A stretch of 64,000 nucleotides of DNA from Trema orientale (lineage: Eukaryota > Streptophyta > Magnoliopsida > Rosales > Cannabaceae). The translations under genes were made by a program, and so were the position numbers. Below are positions 56,123-64,000 of the stretch, one piece after another. The stretch covers positions 368,567-432,566 of the forward strand of contig JXTC01000090.1 in NCBI GenBank assembly GCA_002914845.1, written 5' to 3'. Below the pieces are notes generated by a model. The model saw only the letters and a program-made list of their open reading frames with translations. It had not been told where the DNA came from and searched no databases. Within the stretch, counting starts at the first letter, position 1, and each line of letters opens with the position of its first letter.

Positions 56123-59002
56123 ATGGAGTTATCGTTGTGCTTACTTGCCTTAGTAGGGCTAGTTGTGAAATCTGTATCGCTTCCTTTGGTGATTGCTGGC
56201 TCTTTTGGTACTTCTATTCAGCCATGTTCCTGCCATGATGATGAGAAGTCTGCCTTGTTGCAATTCAAGCAGAGTTTTGTAATTGACAAAGCTGCTTCTA
56301 CTTCTCAGGGTGCATATCCAAAGGTTTCATCGTGGAAATCTGAAGGAGAGGGAAGCAACTGCTGCTTATGGGATGGGGTTGAGTGTGACGAGAACACGAG
56401 TCATGTCGTTGCACTTGATCTCAGCAGTAGTTGTCTTTACGGTTCTATCGACTCTAATAGCAGCCTCTTCCTCCTTTCTCATCTTCGAAGGCTCGATCTG
56501 GCTGATAATCACTTCAATTATTCCCGAATCCCTACTGCGTTACGCCAATTTTCAAGATTGACGTATCTCAACCTCTCCATGTCGAGGTTTTTCGGTCAAA
56601 TCCCATCTGAAATTTCACATTTGTCCGAGTTGTCTTGTCTTGACTTAGGCTTCAATTATGACGAAAATACCGGAGAGAAGTCTTTAGAACTTAAGAATCC
56701 CAATCTAGGAAGCCTAATTCAAAACTTAACTAGCTTAGAAAAACTTGATCTGAGTCTTGTTGACATGCCATCCACAATACCTGATTTATTGGCCAACTTC
56801 TCTTCTTTGGTCTCACTCCTTTTGCAAGATTGTGGATTGTATGGTGAATTTCCTGCGCACATTTTTCTGTTGCCAAACCTTGAAGTTCTTAATGTACAGT
56901 CCAATGAGTTTCTAACCGGACATTTTCCTGAATTCAAACCGAGTCATCTTTCAGTAGTTGAACTTGGAGGTACTAGCTTTTCTGGAAACATTCCTTCTTC
57001 GGTTGAAAATCTTGCCTCACTGAGTCTTTTAGATGTTAGTGACTGTAGCTTTTCAGGTCATATTCCCTCTTCACTTGGCAAACTTTCTCATCTAAGTGCT
57101 CTAGACCTTGGGAACAACAACTTCAACGGCCACATCCCATCTTCGCTTCAAAACCTAACCCAGCTCACTTCTTTTAGCCTTTACGCCAATAAAATGACCG
57201 GTCCAATTCCATCTTGGCTAGGGAACCTTACCCAACTGGTTTATATCTATCTTCACCAAAATGAATTGGATGGTTTAGTTCCACAATCATTATCCAGACT
57301 AAGGAATCTTGAAGGTCTTTCTTTGCACCACAACAATCTGGTTGGTACTTTGATATTTGACGTGTTTCTGAATATGAAAAGTCTGGCTTACCTTGAATTA
57401 GGCAACAACAAATTTTCCTTGCTATTTGGAAAGAAAAACGTGAATGCAACAGTTTCAAAGTTCAAGCTTCTAGGATTATCTTCGTGCAATATTTCAAGTG
57501 AGTTTCCAAACTTCCTTAGGCACCAAAATCAGCTCGAATGGTTAGACCTTGCTAGCAATGGAATCCATGGTCTGATACCACAATGGATGTGGAATACAAG
57601 CATAAAAACTCTGAAGGCTATTGACATTTCTAACAATTCCTTAACCGGCTTTCAAGTACAGCCTTCAGCATTCCTTCCTTGGATAAATCTTCGAATACTA
57701 GACCTCAGCTTTAACATGTTGCAGGGAAAATTACCACTTCCTCCACAGTCCATAAGCTATTACGACGTGTCAAACAACAGATTAAATGGAGAAATTTGGG
57801 CAGAGATTTGCAGTTTCAGTTCTCTTTTGGTGCTTGATTTGGCTAGTAACAACTTCAGTGGCAAGATTCCACAGTGTTCATCAGGGAATTTTGGCAATTC
57901 TTTGTTGATCTTGAATTTAAGGAACAACTCTTTTGATGGCAGCATTCCTCAAACGTGCACGAAAACAAGCAATTTAAGGATGCTTGATATCAGTCATAAC
58001 AAGTTTCAAGGGAAACTGCCTCGATCTTTGGCCACATGTGTGATGCTTGAACATCTTGATGTTGCAGACAATCATCTCATTGACATCTTCCCCACTTGGT
58101 TAGGAACTCTTCCTGAGTTAAAGCATTTGATTATGAAAAATAATGGATTTTATGGTCCAATAGGGAAACCTAGGAAAAGGTTTGAGTTCTCCAAGCTACG
58201 TGTTATTGATCTCTCGTATAATGGTTTCACAATGGAGTTGCCTTCTGAATACATCTTCATTTGGGAATCCATGAAAGATATCAACGTTAGTGATCCGGCT
58301 TATACAAATGTAAACATATTTGTTGAGTTGGCGGAGATGTATCTAAATATTTCCATCAAGTATTACTACTCAACCACAATTGTGCACAAACGAGTGGAGA
58401 GAGTCTATCCAAAGATTCAAGAGGCATTCGCAGCAGTCGATCTCTCGAGCAACAAATTCACGGGAGGGATTCCTAACGTTATTGGAAATTTGAAGGGTCT
58501 TCGATCGCTGAACCTATCCAACAACAAGCTCATTGGTCACATCCCATCATCCTTGATGAACATATCTGATCTCGAGTCGTTGGACCTTTCCTATAACCAG
58601 CTCTTGGGAGAGATTTCTCAGCAGTTGACGCAACTCACGTTCCTCCAAATTTTTGATGTTGCTCACAACCGTCTCACGGGACCAATACCGCAAGGGAACC
58701 AATTTAGTACATTCGGGAGCGCTTCATTTGAGGATAATCTAGGATTATGTGGAAATCCCTTGCCCAAGAAGTGTGACAATTCAGATCCATCACCGCCTCT
58801 GTCATCATCCGCGTTTGAAAAAGATCACGATGATGATGGTTCATGGTATTCGATTGAATATGATTGGAAATTCGTGTTGGTGGGACTCATAAGCGGCCTA
58901 TTTGTTGGAGTGGCTCTTGGTGAAATCGTGAACACGAGAAGGTTGCAAGGATGGTTGCTTTGGACTTTTGGAAAGATGGTACTACCGAGAAGGAAAGGAT
59001 AA
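56123..59002 (+). CDS. LRR receptor-like protein (RLP), complete, single exon
   Basis: 959 residues, intronless as usual for this family. A signal peptide (about 1-27) is followed by the N-terminal cap with CSCHDDEKSALLQF (35-48) and CCLWDGVEC (80-88). About 25-30 extracellular LRRs of the plant LxxLxLxxNxFxGxIP type follow. Near residues 710-770 an island interrupts them (SMKDINVSDPAYTNVN to YPKIQEAFA). The last LRRs start at VDLSSNKFTGGIP and close with NLGLCGNPLPKKC. An acidic stretch (EKDHDDDGSWYSIEYDW) precedes the membrane helix at about 917-936, which has GxxxG spacings (GLISGLFVGVALG), and a short basic tail ends RRKG. There is no kinase. Cf-9, Ve1 and RLP23 have this layout; they sense pathogen molecules with SOBIR1/BAK1 partners. 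The ligand is unknown. No stops or frameshifts. Confidence 0.95.
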   Translation: MELSLCLLALVGLVVKSVSLPLVIAGSFGTSIQPCSCHDDEKSALLQFKQSFVIDKAASTSQGAYPKVSSWKSEGEGSNCCLWDGVECDENTSHVVALDLSSSCLYGSIDSNSSLFLLSHLRRLDLADNHFNYSRIPTALRQFSRLTYLNLSMSRFFGQIPSEISHLSELSCLDLGFNYDENTGEKSLELKNPNLGSLIQNLTSLEKLDLSLVDMPSTIPDLLANFSSLVSLLLQDCGLYGEFPAHIFLLPNLEVLNVQSNEFLTGHFPEFKPSHLSVVELGGTSFSGNIPSSVENLASLSLLDVSDCSFSGHIPSSLGKLSHLSALDLGNNNFNGHIPSSLQNLTQLTSFSLYANKMTGPIPSWLGNLTQLVYIYLHQNELDGLVPQSLSRLRNLEGLSLHHNNLVGTLIFDVFLNMKSLAYLELGNNKFSLLFGKKNVNATVSKFKLLGLSSCNISSEFPNFLRHQNQLEWLDLASNGIHGLIPQWMWNTSIKTLKAIDISNNSLTGFQVQPSAFLPWINLRILDLSFNMLQGKLPLPPQSISYYDVSNNRLNGEIWAEICSFSSLLVLDLASNNFSGKIPQCSSGNFGNSLLILNLRNNSFDGSIPQTCTKTSNLRMLDISHNKFQGKLPRSLATCVMLEHLDVADNHLIDIFPTWLGTLPELKHLIMKNNGFYGPIGKPRKRFEFSKLRVIDLSYNGFTMELPSEYIFIWESMKDINVSDPAYTNVNIFVELAEMYLNISIKYYYSTTIVHKRVERVYPKIQEAFAAVDLSSNKFTGGIPNVIGNLKGLRSLNLSNNKLIGHIPSSLMNISDLESLDLSYNQLLGEISQQLTQLTFLQIFDVAHNRLTGPIPQGNQFSTFGSASFEDNLGLCGNPLPKKCDNSDPSPPLSSSAFEKDHDDDGSWYSIEYDWKFVLVGLISGLFVGVALGEIVNTRRLQGWLLWTFGKMVLPRRKG

Positions 59003-60252
59003 GAGAGTCGGACACAGAAATTGAGTACCGTTTTTATTATGATCAGATTGTTAGGTTATATCTTAGACTTTCTCATGTATGTTTCATGTTTCTTAGAATA
59101 TATGTGTGTGCTTAATTTGTAATGTCCATATTTTATTTTCTTTTGTTATTTTTCTTTAATTTCGGTGTGTTTAGTTCAGACCTGGATTTGATGACTAGGG
59201 ATCTGCATGTGTTGTTCATTTGTTAATATACTAAGGTTGGCTTTCATAGCTTTCATTGGCTCACAACTGAGTTGTGACAAAAATTCATCACAACTAATTA
59301 ATACTTGGAGTTTGTTTCCTTATATAAAATTATATTGTAATCAAATATGAAAGAGCATGTGAGTTAGTCTATAATAAATATTTATAGAGAGAGAGAGAGA
59401 GTACCAATTGAATTAGAAGGAAATTTGACCTAGAATCATAAATTTGAGTGTCTATGAATCATGTGTAAACAAACTAATGCAATATAGCTCAAAGCCTCAG
59501 TCTTTCCAGTCATGGTAGTATTCCATTCACATAACAAACTGTTAGAGAATTAAAGGTAAAAGATCTTGAAGCTAAATTTTATTCCAAAAAAAAAGAGAAC
59601 GGTATTAAATTTTAGCTAATTTTTTAACAAGAATTTCAAGAATTTCCGAAGATGCCAAGCAAAAACCAGTGAAACGCAAAGCAGAGGAACGTAGATGCAA
59701 AGAAATATTTACCTGAAGTCATATAAATCCGCAATCATCGACAATTCTATCACAAAATTCTTCACAGAACGAAGAAAGCAGAGGATGAAAACCGCAGTGT
59801 GTTTGCCATTAACGTACACCTCTCTTGGCAACGAAGCTGCAAGAAATCGAAACAGAGATCCGCCAGAGACGATGTTTGACGGCAATGCAAATCGGCCGGC
59901 AGCGGAGCGGCAGAGATCGTTTTGCCGAGAGAGATGAGTTTGGGACACCAAAAACTTAATGTTGCACCAATTATGTGTGACATCAGTTTAGATTACTATT
60001 TTATCTCTAACTAGGACTACAGTAAATTAAATAGTGGTTCAAATATATACACTTAGTGTAAATTTTTTTTGTATAAATTATTAGTGTTGCTAATTTTATT
60101 TTTTCTTTTTAAAGTTATCATTTGGTTAATGACACACTTGGTCCTTAACTTTCTGTGTGGAGACAATTTGGTCCCTCAACTTTTAAGTTAGTGGCATTTT
60201 CAATTTTCGTTTGTTTCTTAATATAACTAATACTATTTATGGTAATTTGAAT
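59003..60252. other. 3' flank of the RLP gene; possible orphan 5' exon on the minus strand
   Basis: Contains a (GA)n tract at about 59385-59401. On the minus strand, 59950 to about 59713 looks like a plant leader exon ending in TTCAG|GTAAAT, but no downstream gene fits before the RLP. The 80-codon frames on both strands there have no recognisable content. Confidence 0.35.
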
Positions 60253-60260
60253 ATTGTATT

Positions 60261-61412
60261 GAGAGATGCACGGCTCGTTATTTATAGGCCTGTTCGTATT
60301 TCGTGTCGTGCTTAGTACGGCCTAATAAAATATCTTACCGTGTTTATGCTAGCCCAAATTTCAAAACTCTAGGCCTAGCACAAACTCTAGGCCTAGCACA
60401 GCCCACAAGTACAGACACATCTTGTGCCATGCTCGTGTCGTGCTTGTGCTTGTGTCGAGTCGTGCTCGTCTTTGTACTCGTGCTTGTGTCAGATTCTTAT
60501 CATGTCGAGCATAGTGAGCCCAGTGTACTAGCGTATCTTTGCGTCCGAATTTAGTCTACCTATTAAATTATTGTGGCAATCAATATTTTATGAAGTTTTT
60601 GAAAATTATTTAATTAAAATTTTATATTTTGATTTAAAACAATAACAAAAATATGTAATATTCCCATAATTATTTAGAAAGAAAATATTCAATTAAAAGT
60701 CACTAATGCAAACCTGTTTTTGAAATAAAGAACAAGAAAAGTGAGTTTTTTTATAAACAAAAATAAAAAGGACATAAAAAATTTTCAAATATAAATAATA
60801 TAACAAAGTTCCTAAGTGGTAATATTATTTTTTTCATCAAAATAAGTTGAATACATTCTAAATAGGTTGATACATACCCAAACTATTATTATCTGTATAT
60901 TCTCAAAACTTTATTTAGTAAAGAGTGGTTTTTTTTGTTCAAATTATGTGAATTAGTATATGTTCTCTAAGAGAACAAATCACTAAAACTTTTAATATCG
61001 ATTTAGCCATTTTAGTGTGAAATTCAGAATCAATTTTTATTTAGAACTTAGTCTTTTCTACAAATAATTATTAGTATTAATTTTTTTTAATATGTAAAAT
61101 TGGTCATTTAAGTAGATAAAAAATAATTTGTCATTTAAGTCTTTAAGATTGTTAAAGTAAAAATAAATATTTTTTAAAATACTTTGAATCGTGCTTTTCG
61201 TGCATTTTGGGTCGTGTCGTGCTTGTGTCGTGCTCGTACATAAGGTCGTATCGTGTCGTGCTGTGCCTGCTTATAGTGCCCAAAAATTAGAGCTTGGCAC
61301 GCCCCAATACCTCGTGGCCTAAATCCACCTCGCGCCATGCCATGTTTGGCACGACTTTTTTTGTGTCGTGCCCTCACGCCAAATCGGTGGCCCAGCCCAT
61401 TTGATATCTCTA
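60261..61412. mobile_element. hAT-like non-autonomous transposon, CGTGTCGTGC type
   Basis: Ends: GAGAGATGCACGG on the left and, on the other strand, TAGAGATATCAAATGGGC on the right. They are flanked by ATTGTATT (60253-60260) and ATCGTATT (61413-61420), an 8-bp duplication with one change. It is 1152 bp without a transposase. Subterminal zones (60300-60500 and 61190-61380) hold many CGTGTCGTGC/GCACGACACG repeats, and the centre is AT-rich. The ends are like those of 37673-38485. Confidence 0.75.
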
Positions 61413-61596
61413 ATCGTATTTTATGAACATTTGAAATTTATATCACAAACCTAAATTGATATAATCTCGCATAAAATAAAACAATAAATAAAGTTGATAT
61501 ATGATATTATAAAACTAACGGAAAAATAGAAAGAAATATACAAAAGTGCAGGAAGAAGATCGGCAAGAGATAGTATAGAAAACGTAGTAATTGTAT

Positions 61597-62057
61597 TTGA
61601 TGAGGGTAATTTCCCCAAATGAGTCAGGAAAGGACATGTACGTCGTGTTGAAAACGACACGTCGTGGGATCGACCAAAAACGACATCATACCCTGTCGAT
61701 TGACCAAGCTGACCAAGGGTTGAGGCTACGTCCTGCCCCAAGAAAGAGCCGAGCAAGTTTAAAAGAGAAACTAACTAGCCATGACGCGACTAAGCTCACT
61801 AAGGTAGAAAATCCCCTTGGTCGGATTTTCTATTGAATACTTTACTGAATGAGTCACTAACTACCTTTTTACTGAGGAGATTTGGCAGGTACCAGACCGG
61901 TATCATCCCTTGTTAGTTAGTGGAAAGTCTAGCTATAATTTTTTTCAAGGCTGTACGGACCATACCTATATCAAATCTGGGTTTTGGCTTCCCTTGAGAA
62001 AGAAATACTCAAGGCACATGGCGCGCGTCGGTTCACGGACCAAAATCCATACCAACA
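61597..62057 (+). repeat. LTR (3' part) of another Tat-type element
   Basis: Ends CCATACCAACA, three bases before a Tat-type primer site. The left boundary is a guess, and neither a partner LTR nor a target duplication was found. It is not closely similar to the 5.7-kb LTR, so it is a different family with the same primer site. Confidence 0.5.
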
Positions 62058-62060
62058 TTT

Positions 62061-62078
62061 TGGCGCTAGAAGGAGGGC
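62061..62078 (+). other. Primer-binding site identical to that of the Tat element
   Basis: TGGCGCTAGAAGGAGGGC, all 18 bases as at 6496-6513. The leader behind it breaks off at about 62145. Confidence 0.8.
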
Positions 62079-62153
62079 CCAAGCTGGAAAACAATAGATA
62101 GCCCTACCCAGCATCATTTAATAACTTGATGCGGACATGGCGAGCACAAGAGC

Positions 62154-62339
62154 TTGGAATGCGGATCTATTCAAGTTCCCATTGGTCTAGTTACAAGAGC
62201 ACGTGCCAAGAGATTCAAAAATGCATTAAGTGGGCTGATTCAAGACATTTGGGCTCAGGCATGCACGTGGAGGCCCATTGAAGGAGATGAACGAATTCCT
62301 AAGCCCTTAACAAGCTTAATTCAAGTGCAAGAGGGTTAA
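62154..62339 (+). pseudogene. C-terminal end of a Ty3/gypsy-type polyprotein
   Basis: An open frame of about 60 codons ending TAA at 62337-62339. The text VPIGLVTRARAKRFKNALSGL resembles the GPxTRARAKxxxxALxxL tail at the end of some plant gypsy polyproteins (recognition only). It starts abruptly next to the Tat leader, so the front of pol has been lost. The stop is 21 bp before an LTR start, the normal place for a pol end. Confidence 0.6.
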
Positions 62340-62360
62340 TAGGCGCATAAAAATCAGCTT

Positions 62361-62930
62361 TGTAAAGACTTGGACGTCAAGTCATAGCTTACTTTCCTAT
62401 TTTACTTATTTTAGGTAGTTTCCCAAAACGATCTATTTGCTTGTTTCCTATCCTTTATGGGCGTGTAAAAGGCTGAAAATTAAGGGATTAAAATCAGATT
62501 GACTCCCTTTTAATTGAGGCTGAATTTAGGATATTTATTAGGAGATAATTTTCCTACTTTCCTTTTCTGATTTTGGGTAAGTTGCCTTAGACGTTTTTAG
62601 GAGATTTTTAGCTGAAATTTTCGTGGTCCTTGGCCTATAAATTGTACACTTTTCATTCAATAAACCAGATTACAATTCATCAAAAATTGAGAGCAATTTC
62701 TTTTTGGTTCTTTGAGAACTTATTCGAACTTATCAGATTTCTCTGTGGCGTTCATCCCTTGACTTATCAATCGAGTTTTCTATCCTTGATTGTGGCGTCT
62801 TTCTTTATACCAAGGTTCATATCTCTTTATAGGTGTTGGGTCGAGGTTTTTCATCCGAATCTGATTGTAGAACGGTCCTAGGCATCATCCCTGTTTCGGG
62901 TTTCGTCACAAGTTGGCGAGGTTCGTATCA
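62361..62930 (+). repeat. LTR of a Met-tRNA-primed LTR element
   Basis: Starts TGTAAAGACTTGGACG. The preferred end is GTTCGTATCA at 62930, two bases before the primer site; TTTCGTCACA at 62910 is an alternative. TATAAA at 62636-62641 is a likely TATA box. It is preceded by a pol tail and followed by a primer site and gag. Confidence 0.65.
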
Positions 62931-62932
62931 TT

Positions 62933-62946
62933 TGGTATCAAGAGCC
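62933..62946 (+). other. Primer-binding site, initiator-Met tRNA type
   Basis: TGGTATCAAGAGCC, one inserted A relative to the common TGGTATCAGAGCC, directly behind the LTR. Confidence 0.8.
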
Positions 62947-63838
62947 GGATTCTAGTCTCAGGTTTATTCTATCCTTTATTTCTTTCTCTTAGTCGTACCG
63001 GCCCTTATTTCTTTCTTCTTTGTTTCATTTAAATCGTTTAAAAAAAAAAAAGAAAAGAAGAGAACAACGTGTTCTTGTCGTAGCCAAATTCAGATTCTTC
63101 CTTGATTGCATTGAATCTGAAATCTATCCTTGTGTCTTTTAGTTAGTCTTTGTGTTTTTAATTATTATTTGGGTTCTCAATTAAAAAAAGAGAGAGAGAG
63201 AGAATCCCGAAATCAAAAAAAAAAAAAAAAGAAGAGAAGAGAAGAATCCAGAAATTTCTAGACGAATTAAAGGTTTTTGATAGTGCTTCAGTAAAACGGT
63301 CGTAACTTTTGATCCGGTTATCGAAACAACGTGTATTATATACCAAATTGAAGCTTATTCCGAGCTCTACGACTTTGAATAGACTATGTTTTGTTTACCC
63401 CAGTTTTCGAGTCCAAAATCCATCGTTTTCATCACTTTCTGAGCCTTCGAAGTTTTGTGCGCGTTTTTCTCCTGTTTCTTTGTTTCGTGTAGTCCTTCAA
63501 AGTTTTGCTTACGACTTTGAACTTAGGGTTTTCTTTTTCTTTAATTGTCAACTTCCTAACACTATTATTCCAGATTGCTACATTAAATCCTAATTTGGTT
63601 GGTGAGTTTTGGTGTGGATTGTTGCAAAGAAATTCTGCTAGTTGTTTGAATTAGTTTGATAAGAACCTATAGAGGAATTACGAGCGGAAAAAGGCAAGAG
63701 TGGTGAGCATATAAGAGGGTAAAAGCCAATCTGATTAAGAGTGAAACACGAGTGAAACTGAGTGATTCATTATTCGAGTGAAACACGTGAGAGAGTGTGT
63801 GAGATCCTTTCTTTAACTAACTTTGTTTTGCAGCAAAC
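62947..63838 (+). other. Untranslated leader of the LTR element
   Basis: About 890 bp between primer site and gag, with poly-A and (GA)n tracts (63044-63060 and 63189-63202). It ends TTTTGCAG just before the gag start, which might be a splice acceptor. Frames at 63158-63593 are not supported. Confidence 0.5.
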
Positions 63839-64000
63839 ATGTCAGACAACAAGGATAAAAACACCTCTGGAGAAACATCAGGAGTGGGTGATCCGAAGCT
63901 TCTAATGGAAGCCTTAATTGGAGAGATGAGGAGAGCGATGAGAGCGGAGATGGAGCAAGTTCATGAGCGGATAGACCGAATAGAGAACACACGTGTGGAG
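63839..64000 (+). CDS. gag, N-terminal part, cut by the window edge
   Basis: Open from ATG 63839 to the last base, 54 codons. MSDNKDKNTSGETSGVGDPK is followed by an amphipathic helical stretch (EALIGEMRRAMRAEMEQVHE) typical of the start of plant Ty3/gypsy gag proteins. It would form the particle coat. Position behind LTR, primer site and leader supports the call. Whether the rest is intact lies outside the window. Confidence 0.7.
   Translation, partial: MSDNKDKNTSGETSGVGDPKLLMEALIGEMRRAMRAEMEQVHERIDRIENTRVE

Noticed and set aside
56719..57945. Minus-strand frames of 61-76 codons inside the RLP gene
   Set aside because: Shadows of the LRR coding strand.

Overview
This is nuclear DNA from a flowering plant, almost certainly a eudicot. 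It is strongly AT-rich and has long gene-poor stretches, GT-AG introns, plant Pol II snRNA promoter elements, and plant LTR-retrotransposon lineages (Tat, Athila, chromovirus-like) packed together and nested. The species cannot be named from the sequence. Three N gaps (6020-6293, 16676, 32334-32492) mark it as a draft assembly.

Host genes are few. They are a U5 snRNA gene (19789-19910) with its USE/TATA promoter, a promoter-bearing U5 relic at 820-966, a lone ABCC-transporter exon (20249-20662, minus), a complete two-exon type II metacaspase close to Arabidopsis MC9 (23493-24781), and a complete intronless LRR receptor-like protein (56123-59002) with a palindromic pair of W-boxes about 180 bp upstream.

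The rest is mobile DNA. (1) 5713-16835 is a Tat-lineage Ty3/gypsy element with both LTRs, a 5-bp target duplication and dual RNase H. Between pol and the 3' LTR, on the opposite strand, it carries a four-exon gene with a gypsy-type transposon (Transposase_28-like) domain. (2) 17367-18977, 29116-30771, 32164-33413 and 38782-40365 are four related solo LTRs, each with a target duplication. (3) 26780 to about 36420 is a degraded Athila element on the minus strand, split by two of these solo LTRs. Its LTR holds an array of short palindromes on a 21-bp period. (4) 36700-42216 is a TG...CA element with duplication AGTAG that contains a hAT-like element and the fourth solo LTR. (5) 43917-52221 is a complete 8.3-kb LTR element with no recognisable protein, so LARD-like, and 53448-55649 is a related solo LTR in the other orientation. 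(6) 60261-61412 is a second hAT-like element. (7) 61.6-64 kb holds a Tat-type LTR and primer site, then a pol end, LTR, primer site and gag start of another LTR element in tandem-like order.

The most unusual item is the spliced antisense gene inside the Tat element. Next come the palindrome array, the U5 locus with a reiterated 3' box, and the LARD-like element. Repeat boundaries given with target duplications were read base by base; family names are from recognition and were not searched.
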